A stretch of DNA of 36,328 nt from Verrucomicrobiota bacterium (GCA_028872915.1 JAGWNY010000031.1:1-36328), one strand, 5' to 3'; numbered from the stretch's first letter, positions 1-7,865 are shown. The notes: generated by a model not told the origin, from the letters alone. A program made the numbers and translations.

Positions 1-36
1 CCGAGACGACGATGGATTTGAGTCTCGTCACCTCGA

Positions 37-66
37 CTCCTACGGCAATTTCAGGTGCCGTAGGAG
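37..66. repeat. Stem-loop in tandem unit 1
   Basis: CTCCTACGGCA (37-47) and TGCCGTAGGAG (56-66) are perfect 11-bp complements around an 8-nt loop. There is no T-run after the stem, so it is not a typical intrinsic terminator. Confidence 0.85.
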
Positions 67-136
67 ACGACGTAAGGAGTCTGTGAAATGGTCCATGATC
101 CCGCGACGGCGATGAATTTGAGTCTCGTCACCTCGA

Positions 137-166
137 CTCCTACGGCAATTTCGGGTGCCGTAGGAG
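137..166. repeat. Stem-loop in tandem unit 2
   Basis: The same 11-bp arms as in unit 1 occur at 137-147 and 156-166. The loop differs from unit 1 by one base. The third unit has lost the right arm, so the hairpin is broken there. Confidence 0.85.
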
Positions 167-267
167 ACGACGTAAGGAGTCTCTGAAATGGTCCATGATC
201 TCCGCGACGACGATGGATTTGAGTCTCGTCACCTCGACTCCTACAGCGATTTCGGGTCCGGTGAAAT

Positions 268-300
268 TCGCGTTTATTGGCGTTCATTCGCGGTTGAAAC
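268..300. repeat. Dispersed repeat fragment ('gaatgaacgccaataaacgc' family), inverted
   Basis: The sequence TTTATTGGCGTTCATTCGCGG is the reverse complement of the motif found at 3477-3500 (CGCGAATGAACGCCAATAAA) and resembles 6463-6488. It lies between the tandem array and radC. Its position 50-80 bp before the radC start means it may supply part of the radC leader. Confidence 0.75.
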
Positions 301-348
301 GGTGAAATTGGACTTTGGAATCGGCCCCCAATCCGCTACGTTGCCGCA

Positions 349-1056
349 ATGTCCAAGAGCGTGCGCCTCAAAGACCAGCCGTTGAGCGAACGTCCGCGCG
401 AACGCCTCGCCGCGCATGGCGTCGAAGCTCTCAGCCCGGCCGAACTGATCGCCATTCTGCTGCGCACGGGCGTCCACGGTGCCAACGCGGTGGACATCGG
501 CACGCAATTGGTGAAAGAGTTCGGCTCGTTGCAATTGCTGGGGCGCGCCTCCGTGCCGGAGTTGCAGGCGTTCAAAGGCATCGGACGGGACAAGGCGGTG
601 ACGCTGGTGGCGGCGTTTGCCCTGGGACAAAAGATGGCCGAGGACATACAAAGAGAATCGCCGGTGTTGGATAATCCGGAGAATGTGGTCGCGCTGTTGC
701 GCGCGCGAAACCGGGGGAAGAACGTGGAAACGTTGCAGGTGCTCTCGCTCAATACGCGCCGCCGCTTGATACGGGTGGATGAAGTTGCCGACGGCACGAT
801 TGACACGGTGATGGTGCATCCGCGCGAGGTTTTCAGAAAGGCCATTGCAGCCAACGCACATTCGCTGGTGCTGGCGCATAATCATCCCAGCGGGGACCCC
901 TCGCCAAGCGAGGCGGACGTGCGGGTGACGCGGGATTTGATTCGGGCGGGGCAGGTGTTGAAAATTGAAGTCCTCGATCACGTGATCATGGGCCTGCCCA
1001 CGCCGGAACGTCCGCGCGATTACATCTCCATGCGCGAACTGGGCTGCCTCGCCTGA
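349..1056 (+). CDS. radC: RadC-family JAB/MPN-domain protein
   Basis: A 235-residue protein of normal RadC length. The N-terminal third is the helix-hairpin-helix-like UPF0758 domain (LSERPRERL, then GVEALSPAELIAILLRTG). The C-terminal half is the JAB1/MPN metalloprotease-like fold with the hallmark HNHPSGDPSPS motif and the downstream D of LDHVIMG, which together provide the metal ligands. The family was named for DNA repair, but that role has been questioned and its biochemical function is unsettled. The ATG at 349 gives the expected N-terminus (MSKSVRLKDQP). The gene stands alone: a tandem repeat lies upstream and a 900-bp repeat-rich gap follows. Confidence 0.95.
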   Translation: MSKSVRLKDQPLSERPRERLAAHGVEALSPAELIAILLRTGVHGANAVDIGTQLVKEFGSLQLLGRASVPELQAFKGIGRDKAVTLVAAFALGQKMAEDIQRESPVLDNPENVVALLRARNRGKNVETLQVLSLNTRRRLIRVDEVADGTIDTVMVHPREVFRKAIAANAHSLVLAHNHPSGDPSPSEADVRVTRDLIRAGQVLKIEVLDHVIMGLPTPERPRDYISMRELGCLA

Positions 1057-1074
1057 GCATGGAACACGGATTTT

Positions 1075-1122
1075 TAACCGCGAATTGACCGGGGGAGCCT
1101 CACGCGAAGGCCGCAAAGGTTC
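1075..1122. repeat. Dispersed repeat copy, near-identical to 3502-3545
   Basis: The stretch containing AATTGACCGG, AGCCTCACGC and AAGGCCGCAA, in that order and spacing, is shared with 3502-3545 with only a few substitutions. This makes it a member of the intergenic repeat family seen across the window. Confidence 0.8.
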
Positions 1123-1130
1123 AGCCAGGG

Positions 1131-1231
1131 ATGAAAAGTTATTCAACTTTGGCCAAATCAGTTACATAACTTTTTGGAACCCGTTCCCGTTCAGGAACTT
1201 CCGCGATAAATCCAGTTAAATAACTTTTCAT
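1131..1231. repeat. Three copies of a GTTANATAACTTTT motif, one inverted
   Basis: ATGAAAAGTTATTCAAC (1131-1147) and GTTAAATAACTTTTCAT (1215-1231) are inverted repeats with 16 of 17 matches. A third copy, GTTACATAACTTTTTGG, lies between them in the same orientation as the right copy. The arrangement could fold into a long hairpin or offer repeated protein-binding sites. Confidence 0.75.
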
Positions 1232-1254
1232 GGACTTCCTTCCATCTCCGTGGT

Positions 1255-1430
1255 TTAATGCAACTGTAGTAATGAATGCAACTGCCGTAATGAATAAGAC
1301 GGCCGCCGTAGAGGTCGGCGTCCCGGCGACCGAAGTCGTCGTAATGAATGGAACCGTCGTAACGAGCAAGATGGAATCCGGGATCGCGCCAGTCGCGCCG
1401 TCGGAATCCGCGTGGTTTAATGGAAGTTGG
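1255..1430. repeat. Degenerate ~21-nt repeat (GTAATGAATGCAACTGCC-like)
   Basis: GTAATGAAT recurs at about 1269, 1290 and 1341 within related flanks (GCAACT, AAGACG, GGAACC). The phrase GTGGTTTAATG occurs at both edges (about 1251 and 1411). Both strands stay open through it because the period is a multiple of three, which explains the spurious long ORFs. Confidence 0.6.
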
Positions 1431-1964
1431 CCGGGACCAACCGCGCCAACCGCGCGGTTGCGGCCTGGTATGGGCAAGACCGCGAGGCTGTCCGGGCCGC
1501 TGCCACTCCGTTTGGCAGGCCCCGCCGCCCCATTCACGCCAAAAAACATCCTTTCCCCCGCCGCCCCGGCCGCTTGCCCCCGTCGCTTGCCCCCGTCGCC
1601 GCTCATCACTATTTGCAGTCAATTGCAGTCGATTGCGGTTTCAACCGCGAGAGCGCCAATTTCACCGCCGGGGCACGGAGAACACAGGGAAGAACACTGG
1701 AAACAAAAACGCGCGGGCGGCTTTGACTTCATATATGAATCTGGAATTTTCCGAGCCAAAAGATTCGCCGGCCGAAAAGGTAATCGGTTGCGCCGTTGGA
1801 GTCCGTCGCACCTTTGCTCCTGGTTTGATGGAATGCGCTTGCGAATCCGCGCTTTTGCTCCAGCCCTGTGTTCCCTGTGCCTGCGTTTTTTTGAAAAATC
1901 CGTGTTTCATCCGCGTTCAATCCGTGGCTTAATGGAGCCAGTCCGTGAATAGACAAGGATTTCT

Positions 1965-2864
1965 ATGGCCAATTACATCATCATAGGCGGCGATGGCAGG
2001 GAATACGGCCCCGTTTCCGGCGAGGCGGTGCGGCAGTGGATTGCCGAGGGCCGCGCCAACCCGCAAACGCAGGCCAAGGCGGAAAGCGACGCGGCGTTCC
2101 GCCCGCTCTCGGCTTTCCCGGAATTTGCCGATGCCTTCGGCCCGCCGCCGCCGTTGCCGGGCGCGCCGCCAACTTTTCCCGGAACGCCGCCAGGCGATTA
2201 TGAACTGGACATCGGCCGGTGCATCAGCCGGGGATGGGGCGTGGTGAAAAATAACTTCTGGCCGGCAGTCGGGATTTCCGCCCTGATTATGCTGATTGTA
2301 TCGGCCTTCAACCAAATTCCGGGATTGGTGACCGGGCCGATTATCCGGGGATGGATCGAGAATCACACTGTTTCGGCGACGGGAGTTTTCGTGGTGGTGG
2401 CCATGAGTGTTCTGACGGCGCCGGTCTATTGCGTTTTGTGGGGGGGACTGATGAAGTATTTTTTGAAACTGGCGCGCGGGCAGCAGGCGGGCATCGGAGA
2501 CGCTTTCGCGGGATTCGGAGCGTTGTCCGGGCAATTGATTTTGCTGGGATGGGTGATGAATATCCTGGTTTCCATCGGTTACGTGTTATGCGTGATCCCG
2601 GGCTTGTTTTTTCAGGTGGCCTGGATGTTTGCGATTGTGCTGGTGATAGACCGGGGAATGGATTTCTGGGAAGCGATGGAGACGAGCCGCCGGATGGTGT
2701 GCAAACATTGGTTCATGGTTTTTGCGTTTTTGATTGTGAATGCGCTGCTCATGGCGGGCGGCGTCGTGGCATGTTGCGTTGGAATTTTTGTGACCATGCC
2801 CATTGGCTGGGCGGCCATGATGTCTGCCTATGAAACTATCTTTAGCGGAGCGCGGACGGATTAG
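1965..2864 (+). CDS. GYF_2-domain polytopic membrane protein
   Basis: A 299-residue protein. Residues 4-55 form a GYF_2 domain (YIIIGGDGREYGPVSGE, then AVRQWIAEGR and a region ending at FPEFADAF), a short adaptor domain common in Verrucomicrobiota and Planctomycetota membrane proteins. A Pro/Gly-rich linker (residues 59-77) follows. The C-terminal 220 residues carry about five hydrophobic segments (roughly 100-122, 135-160, 190-215, 220-240, 250-285), resembling DUF975/DUF4013-type integral membrane domains. A good Shine-Dalgarno (AAGGA) precedes the ATG. Its 3' end overlaps the next gene by 35 bp, so the two are probably co-transcribed. The function is unknown. The GYF domain suggests peptide binding on the cytoplasmic side, which is an inference. 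Confidence 0.85.
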   Translation: MANYIIIGGDGREYGPVSGEAVRQWIAEGRANPQTQAKAESDAAFRPLSAFPEFADAFGPPPPLPGAPPTFPGTPPGDYELDIGRCISRGWGVVKNNFWPAVGISALIMLIVSAFNQIPGLVTGPIIRGWIENHTVSATGVFVVVAMSVLTAPVYCVLWGGLMKYFLKLARGQQAGIGDAFAGFGALSGQLILLGWVMNILVSIGYVLCVIPGLFFQVAWMFAIVLVIDRGMDFWEAMETSRRMVCKHWFMVFAFLIVNALLMAGGVVACCVGIFVTMPIGWAAMMSAYETIFSGARTD

Positions 2865-3495
2865 CCGGGCCGGGGCGCGCAACGCGATGGCGCTGAATCT
2901 CCTGGCGACGCCGGGATTGGGTTCGCTTTTGTGCCGGCGCTGGGTGGCGGGCAGCGGGCAGCTTTTGCTGTCGCTGGCCGGGTGCGCGTTTGTCTGTGTC
3001 TGGTTCGTCAAGGTGATGGCGCAGCTTTACGCTCTGCCCTATGCCGGAGGCCAGGGGCCGGAACCGCGCGTGGGATGGATTGGCGAGACCGGCGCAGGCC
3101 TTGTGGCGGTGGCGTGGGTCTGGTCGCTGGCCACTAGCCTGAGCCTCATGGGCCAGGCGGCGCGGGAAGGCGCGGGACGGCTGGCAAACAGCGGCGGGCC
3201 GCCCCGGTTGAAACTGGGGCCGGACGCGGTGGCGTCCGCGCTTCGTTCCGTGCCGGACTGGAGGCGGAACGGCGACGCGATATGCCGGACGTTTGTGTTC
3301 AAGGATTTTCCGGCGGCGATGAAGTTTGTGGAGGCGGTGGCGGGAATTGCCGAGCGCGAATGGCATCACCCGGACATTTTGGTGCAATGGAACAAGGTGA
3401 CGCTCACGCTGACCACGCATGACGCCGGCGGCCTGACGGACCGGGATTTCGCCTTGGCAAGCATGTTTGATTTAAGCGCGAATGAACGCCAATAA
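2830..3495 (+). CDS. Membrane-anchored 4a-hydroxytetrahydrobiopterin dehydratase (PCD/DCoH)
   Basis: A 221-residue protein with two parts. Residues 1-125 hold two hydrophobic segments (about 40-65 and 88-107). Residues 133-216 are a complete pterin-4a-carbinolamine dehydratase domain with the signature EREWHHPD (catalytic His179-His180), W188, the TTHD motif and GGLTDRDFALA. Free-standing PCDs are about 95-115 residues and soluble, so the membrane extension is unusual. The start at 2830 overlaps the GYF gene by 35 bp. An ATG at 2887 is an alternative but would trim into the N-terminal region. The last codons (SANERQ and stop) lie inside a dispersed repeat also present at 268-300 in inverted orientation, so the native C-terminus may have been replaced. 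The domain recycles tetrahydropterin for aromatic hydroxylases, or serves as a moonlighting dimerisation cofactor. Confidence 0.85.
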   Translation: MKLSLAERGRISRAGARNAMALNLLATPGLGSLLCRRWVAGSGQLLLSLAGCAFVCVWFVKVMAQLYALPYAGGQGPEPRVGWIGETGAGLVAVAWVWSLATSLSLMGQAAREGAGRLANSGGPPRLKLGPDAVASALRSVPDWRRNGDAICRTFVFKDFPAAMKFVEAVAGIAEREWHHPDILVQWNKVTLTLTTHDAGGLTDRDFALASMFDLSANERQ

Positions 3496-3783
3496 ACGCC
3501 AATTGACCGGAAAAGCCTCACGCAAAGGCCGCAACGGGCGCAAAGGTTTGGCCACGGATGAAACGCTGATTAAACACGGAATTTTTGACAGGATGAACAG
3601 GATGGCGGAAAAAATTCAGAGGGTGCTTGCGTGGTCTCCCACGGGATGGGTTGGCGGCCTGAAATCTTTGTCGAAGACGCTCGAAGTTTCGTCATTGTTG
3701 TGCGGATTTTCCGAAAACCGAATCCGCTCTCTCTCCGTGTTTAATCCGTGGCTCAATGGTACGTTTTAAAGCGGTATCGGAAA
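3477..3783. repeat. Composite of dispersed repeat fragments
   Basis: This stretch strings together three repeat types: CGCGAATGAACGCCAATAAA with its AATTGACCGG / AGCCTCACGC continuation (3477-3545), a GACAGGATGAACAGGATGG block (3587-3605), and TCCGTGTTTAATCCGTGGCT (about 3737-3756). The first block contains the stop codon of the preceding gene. The 95-codon ORF across it is repeat-derived and is not called. Confidence 0.75.
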
Positions 3784-5346
3784 CTAACCTGACGGCGGGA
3801 CGGCCTCGGTTTCGGGGGCAGGGAGTGTGCTCATGGGTTTTGAAGCGGGGATGGTCGGCGCAGCCGTCCCTTTTTCAACCGGCTGCGGCAGGCGGCCCAC
3901 CCAGATGCCGCTGACGGCGTAGTTCCAATCCAATTGGGGAATATTGGGCGGAGCACCCCTGCCGCCCGGGATGACGAGGCGGTCGGCGGGCGTCATCATT
4001 TTGATCCAGGGCGTGTAGGCCTTGGGGTCGCCCATGTTCCACATGATGCTTTCATAAATTTCAACGTCTTTTTTGGGCATCCAGGTGGGTTCGAAACCGA
4101 CCATGTAGCGCCAGTCGCCGTGGGGATTTTTGAAAAAAGTCTCGTAGAATATGCTCATATCCTCCGAGTAAAGGATGCCGCCCGGCGCCGGCAGCCAGCC
4201 TTTAACCTGCGGCTTATCGGGAGTCAGATAGCGAATGGCCATGGGCGTTGTCCAGCGGCCGGAAACGTCGGCGGTGATGCCCATGTAGCATGAGAGGGCC
4301 AGGGCGAACGTCCAGCCCAGGCGCCGGAAAGAATCCGCCGGCACGTGCTTTTCAAAAGCCGCCTGCGTGAAGACCGCCACCAGAACGGCAATGGCGGGCA
4401 TGCCCCAATCGAACCAAAACCGTCCGGTCTTGAAGGCGAGCACCCAGCAAATGAAGAACATCCAGAAGGCGGGACTTTTGGCCAGGGAAATGGATTCCAG
4501 GCCGGCAATGTGCCGCAAAACCATGACGCCGCCCAAAACCGTCAGCGAAAATATGTCGCCGCCCAAGGGCTGGGATTCGTTCGAGACCGTCAGGCGCGTG
4601 AAATGCATTCCAATGGCGCGGAAGGCCAGCAGGATTTGCTGAAGCGGAAAGGCGATGGGATGGCCGGTGCAGGCGGCTCCGATGAAAACGCCGATGACCC
4701 AGCAAACGCCAAAGGTGAAGCACCAGCGAAATTGGCCTGCCAAAAAGAACGCGGCGCCCAGCAGAACCCAGAGGTACCAGGCGCCGTGAAAAAAAGTGGA
4801 TGCGGCGGTCACGGCAATCATGAAGCCGATGATCCATGGTTTGGGCGGGCCGGAGCCGTGCTGCTGCCATAACAGCAGAAGGGCGATGAGTCCGGCCTCG
4901 CTCACCAGCAAAGGCCGGCCGATCATGAACCGTTCGAGAAGACCGTTCGATACCATCGCCGCCGCCAACGCCGCCAGCCAGGCTTCCGGCCGCCGCAGCC
5001 ACGGCAAGGCGGCGCCATTGACCACGAGGAACAAGCCGGCCACGGAAAAGATGACCAGGCCCTCCGCATTCAGGCCAAACAGATGATGCATTTTTGCGAG
5101 GAGCCAGGACCAGCCGAACTCATGGTCAATCTTGTACATGTGGCTGAGCACGAGAATGTCCTGCCAGGGTTTGCCGGAGACGGCATGGGCGGAGCTGCGC
5201 AGGGCATCGTCTTGCGGCAGATAGCCGTAGCTGATGATTTTGAACGGAATGGCGATGAGAACGAAGCAAACCAGGCCCCAGGCGATCAATGGAATATAGC
5301 GTTTCAACACTCCGAATTTATCGGAATCGGTGGAATCGTCTGCCAT
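3784..5346 (-). CDS. Polytopic membrane protein, possible GT-C-type glycosyltransferase
   Basis: A 520-residue protein with about nine to eleven hydrophobic segments between residues 17 and 370, a soluble C-terminal region and a Pro-rich tail. The first predicted periplasmic loop carries an acidic pair (LPQDDALR), which is where GT-C glycosyltransferases place their catalytic Asp motif. The overall plan (first TM, acidic loop, many TMs, soluble tail) matches that class, but no specific family could be named. It may act on a lipid-linked sugar at the inner membrane, which is an inference. The C-terminal part has several aromatic-rich motifs (GDWRYMVGFEPTW). The gene stands alone, convergent with the PCD gene and separated from the MBL gene upstream by repeats. 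Confidence 0.7.
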   Translation of the reverse strand: MADDSTDSDKFGVLKRYIPLIAWGLVCFVLIAIPFKIISYGYLPQDDALRSSAHAVSGKPWQDILVLSHMYKIDHEFGWSWLLAKMHHLFGLNAEGLVIFSVAGLFLVVNGAALPWLRRPEAWLAALAAAMVSNGLLERFMIGRPLLVSEAGLIALLLLWQQHGSGPPKPWIIGFMIAVTAASTFFHGAWYLWVLLGAAFFLAGQFRWCFTFGVCWVIGVFIGAACTGHPIAFPLQQILLAFRAIGMHFTRLTVSNESQPLGGDIFSLTVLGGVMVLRHIAGLESISLAKSPAFWMFFICWVLAFKTGRFWFDWGMPAIAVLVAVFTQAAFEKHVPADSFRRLGWTFALALSCYMGITADVSGRWTTPMAIRYLTPDKPQVKGWLPAPGGILYSEDMSIFYETFFKNPHGDWRYMVGFEPTWMPKKDVEIYESIMWNMGDPKAYTPWIKMMTPADRLVIPGGRGAPPNIPQLDWNYAVSGIWVGRLPQPVEKGTAAPTIPASKPMSTLPAPETEAVPPSG

Positions 5347-5489
5347 TGGCGAATAGAAAAGATGGAAACGCGCGGGATGTCAATGGACAATAACCGGTTT
5401 CACCACGGAGCGGAGAAGAAACAATTTCAGCCACGGATTGAACACGGACAAAGACCGGAATCGGTGTTCGGTGTCCTGGGGGGGCGATA
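5347..5489. repeat. Dispersed repeat 'cacggattgaacacgga' between minus-strand genes
   Basis: ACCACGGAGCGGAGAAGAAAC and CAGCCACGGATTGAACACGG (about 5402-5450) match the block at 29254-29307 downstream of ccsA in order and spacing. No gene lies here. Confidence 0.75.
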
Positions 5490-6419
5490 TTAAAACACGT
5501 GGGGGCAGCCTTCTTCAAGGAGTTTGACGCGGCGGGTGAGGTTTTCCCTGGCGGCGATTTCCATGAGCCAGCGGGGCGGTTCGTCCATTTCCTCGAACGA
5601 AAGGCGGAAGGCGCCGTAGTGCATGGGCACGAGCCATTCGGCGCGCAGTTCCTTGAAGACCTTGACGGCTTCATCCGGTCCCATGTGGACGTGGCGAAAG
5701 CTTTCGGGATGGTAGGCGCCGATGGGGAGGAGGGCGATTTGGGGTCCCAGTTTTGTGCCAATCTCCAGAAAGCCGTCGAAATAGGCGCTGTCGCCGGCAT
5801 GATAAATTTTGCGGCCTTGATGTTCGAGGACGAATCCGCCGTAGCCGCGATGGGAATCGCGAAGGGTGCGTGCGCCCCAATGTTTGCCGGGCGTCAAGGT
5901 GACTTTCCAATCGTGCTGGGAAAAGCTCTCCCACCATTCGAGTTCGATGATGCGTTCGAAGCCGAGGTTGCGGGCCAGATCGCCGACGCCCCAGGGCATG
6001 ACGCCGATTTTGGGATGGGGCAGGCGGCGGAGGGTGGGTTTGTGGAAGTGATCGAAATGGGCGTGGGTGAGGAGGACAAGATCAATGGGGGGCAGGTCTC
6101 CGATTCTGAAGCCGCTGCGTTTGATGCGCTTGAGCAAAAATATCCAGTTGGCGAAGTTCGGGTCAATGAGGACGTTGAGGTCCGTGAATTGAACGAGAAA
6201 GGAGGCGTGGCCGATCCAGGTGACGGCGATTTCACCATGTTTGAGCTTGGGAAAGACGGGCCGCTGACAGACGCCGGTGCGCGGGGTCAGCAGGGCTTTC
6301 CAGACCAGTTCGCGGAAGAATCTGCCGGGCGCAAAGTGATTGGATGGCGTGAGGTCCTTGAAGGAGCGCGGCAACCGCCGTTTCGCGGGCGCCGGTCGTT
6401 GCGGTGCTGTCTTTGTCAT
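5490..6419 (-). CDS. MBL-fold metallohydrolase (NAPE-PLD/UlaG-like)
   Basis: A 309-residue metallo-beta-lactamase-superfamily protein. Visible motifs are TWIGHASFLV (motif 1 region), LTHAHFDHF with His119-x-His121-x-Asp123-His124, the HAGDSAYFDGF motif with bridging Asp210, and PMHYGAF with the C-terminal His267. The tryptophan-rich insert after the first metal motif and the GKHWGART segment are typical of the branch that includes N-acylphosphatidylethanolamine phospholipase D and L-ascorbate-6-phosphate lactonase homologues. The substrate cannot be told from sequence. There is no signal peptide, so it is probably cytoplasmic. The basic, Pro-rich N-terminal 25 residues are lineage-specific. 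Confidence 0.88.
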   Translation of the reverse strand: MTKTAPQRPAPAKRRLPRSFKDLTPSNHFAPGRFFRELVWKALLTPRTGVCQRPVFPKLKHGEIAVTWIGHASFLVQFTDLNVLIDPNFANWIFLLKRIKRSGFRIGDLPPIDLVLLTHAHFDHFHKPTLRRLPHPKIGVMPWGVGDLARNLGFERIIELEWWESFSQHDWKVTLTPGKHWGARTLRDSHRGYGGFVLEHQGRKIYHAGDSAYFDGFLEIGTKLGPQIALLPIGAYHPESFRHVHMGPDEAVKVFKELRAEWLVPMHYGAFRLSFEEMDEPPRWLMEIAARENLTRRVKLLEEGCPHVF

Positions 6420-6462
6420 GCCAACTTTATTTTAGCACGCGCTGAGCGGTGGCACCAATCCG

Positions 6463-6488
6463 TTTAACCGCGAATGGACGCGAATGAG
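6463..6488. repeat. Dispersed repeat fragment 'taaccgcgaatggacgcgaat'
   Basis: TTTAACCGCGAATGGACGCG resembles 1077-1088 and the inverted copy at 268-300. It lies between divergent genes (MBL hydrolase and the gamma-carbonic anhydrase-like gene). Confidence 0.65.
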
Positions 6489-6540
6489 GCGGCCATGGAA
6501 AGAACGGGACAGGGAGGGAATTTCCAATTAGAATGTTTTT

Positions 6541-7089
6541 ATGAAGATGGACGGGCAGCTTGATCGTTTTTTGGGGAAGAAACCGCGGATAGGGCGCGGA
6601 GTTTATATCGCGAAGACAGCGGTGGTGCTGGGGGACGTGACCATCGGCGCGCATTCGAGCGTCTGGTATGGGGCCGTGCTGCGCGGGGACATCAACCGGA
6701 TCGTGGTGGGGCATCATACGAACATCCAGGACAACGCGGTGTTGCATCTGGCGGATGATTATCCGTGCATCGTTGGGAATTGGGTGACGGTGGGCCACGG
6801 CGCGATTGTGCATGCCTGCCGGGTTGGCAATGAAGTGTTGGTGGGGATGGGCGCGGTTATTTTGGACGGTGCGGTGATTGGCAGCCAGACGATCATCGGA
6901 GCGAAGGCGTTGGTGACGCAGGGCCAGAAGATTCCGGCCGGTTCGCTGGCGCTGGGCGCGCCGGCGAAAGTCGCGCGGGCGCTGACGAAGAAAGAACGGG
7001 CGGGATTGAAATGGTGGGCGGAAAAGTACGTTGGGAACACGGCGTATTGCCTGAAGCATGGGATCGGCGCGGGCGGGCCGCTGGTTTAA
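6541..7089 (+). CDS. Gamma-carbonic-anhydrase-family hexapeptide-repeat protein
   Basis: A 182-residue left-handed beta-helix protein of the YrdA/PaaY/Cam family. Hexapeptide repeats run from about residue 17 to 135 (for example VYIAKTAVVLGDVTIGAHSSV, split over successive turns). The three metal-binding histidines are at positions 69 (NAVLH), 86 (TVGHG) and 91 (IVHAC), as in the family. A C-terminal helix (residues 140-180) packs on the helix axis and supports trimer formation. Members bind Zn or Fe; some hydrate CO2, but many have no proven activity, so the reaction is not certain. Two ATGs, at codons 1 and 3, are possible starts. It stands alone, divergent from the MBL gene. Confidence 0.9.
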   Translation: MKMDGQLDRFLGKKPRIGRGVYIAKTAVVLGDVTIGAHSSVWYGAVLRGDINRIVVGHHTNIQDNAVLHLADDYPCIVGNWVTVGHGAIVHACRVGNEVLVGMGAVILDGAVIGSQTIIGAKALVTQGQKIPAGSLALGAPAKVARALTKKERAGLKWWAEKYVGNTAYCLKHGIGAGGPLV

Positions 7090-7265
7090 AGCGGTTTAAA
7101 AAATACTGCAGCCATTCGGGAAGAAAAGGATGGGAAGCGGTCTTTTTGGGTTTTGGCGTCGTTTCGGCTCAGTCACAGGGTTTTCAAACATGCTCCTTCG
7201 CCGAAGCCTTGCCAAAACACCAAAAATCCTCGCTCCGAACGGCCACATTATTTTTTAAAACGCTC

Positions 7266-7865
7266 TTAATGCGTGAGGATGAAGATGGCGACGAGGATGA
7301 GGGCAAAGAGGGTCCAGATGACGGCCATGCGGACGTAGGGCATGCGGTCCAGTTTGGTGAGGGAGGCAATGGGGCCGAGGTCGAAGGGGCGGGCGGTCAT
7401 TTGGGAGAGTTGGAAATCCGGGCCGGCGCGCAGGAAGGTCTGGCGCATGGCGTTGACAAATTCATCGGGCCAGGGACCGGGGCGGAGGAATTGATCCTGC
7501 CATTTGCCGGGCATGTCGGCCAGGAGCAAGGCCAGCCTGCCGCGCGTGGAGACGGAACGTTCGAGATGGTCGGTGGATTTGCCGAGGACTTCGGCGAACC
7601 ATTCGTTGACGAACCGCTCCATTTCCTCGGCAGCCAGTTGGGCGGCGGAGCGATCGGGCGCGAGGGGCGCGCGGCGGACGGCGCGTTCGAGCACGCTCAG
7701 GACCAATTGACCGAGGAGAACCTTGTTGCGGACGCGCAAGGCGTTAAAGTAACTCTCGACTTTGGCGTAGGCGGCGTTCCAATCTTCGAGGGGGCGGCCG
7801 GCAATGCGGCCGGATGCGCCCGGCTGCATCAATGCCTTCAGGGTTGGTTCCACTGATAAGTCCAT
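7266..7865 (-). CDS. Unknown protein with a C-terminal membrane anchor, downstream of opgG
   Basis: A 199-residue protein that I do not recognise. Residues 1-170 are predicted mostly helical and soluble with many charged residues. Residues 176-197 form one strong hydrophobic segment ending in a single His, giving a tail-anchored layout. It overlaps the end of opgG by 28 bp if it starts at 7865. A second Met at codon 13 (7829) would remove the overlap. The tight coupling to opgG suggests a role in periplasmic glucan handling or osmotic response at the inner membrane, which is an inference from position only. Confidence 0.7.
   Translation of the reverse strand: MDLSVEPTLKALMQPGASGRIAGRPLEDWNAAYAKVESYFNALRVRNKVLLGQLVLSVLERAVRRAPLAPDRSAAQLAAEEMERFVNEWFAEVLGKSTDHLERSVSTRGRLALLLADMPGKWQDQFLRPGPWPDEFVNAMRQTFLRAGPDFQLSQMTARPFDLGPIASLTKLDRMPYVRMAVIWTLFALILVAIFILTH

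Larger units (their letters stand above)
11..262. repeat. 100/101-bp tandem repeat, about 2.5 copies
   Basis: A unit starting at 'GATGGATTTGAGTCTCGTC' begins at 11, again at 111 (one mismatch) and at 212, giving periods of 100 and 101 bp. The first two copies are nearly identical over their full length. The third fades out after about 50 bp near 262 and runs into another repeat fragment. The array probably continues left of the window. Each full unit contains a perfect stem-loop. No convincing ORF uses the array. The short ORFs across it simply repeat the unit. Confidence 0.9.
1057..1964. other. Repeat-rich intergenic region without a credible gene
   Basis: About 900 bp separate radC from the GYF protein. 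Long overlapping ORFs exist on both strands, but their translations are low-complexity, carry no recognisable domain and follow the period of the underlying repeats, so none is called. From left to right it holds a dispersed repeat (1075-1122), a GTTANATAACTTTT cluster (1131-1231), a degenerate 21-nt repeat (1255-1430), and eroded fragments related to 'cacggagaacacaggg' (about 1670-1690) and 'atccgcgttcaatccgtggctt' (about 1908-1931). Confidence 0.7.

Noticed and set aside
1-262. CRISPR array
   Set aside because: The unit is 100 bp, nearly the whole unit is repeated, there are no unique spacers of 30-40 bp, and no cas gene is nearby.
274-1146. 290-codon minus-strand ORF antisense to radC
   Set aside because: It is a mirror of the radC coding frame in GC-rich DNA; its sequence is Arg/His-rich with no family resemblance.
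1230-1952. Long plus-strand ORF (240 codons) between radC and the GYF gene, and overlapping minus-strand ORFs at 1139-1622
   Set aside because: The translations follow degenerate repeats with a period divisible by three, have no domains, and both strands are open over the same region.
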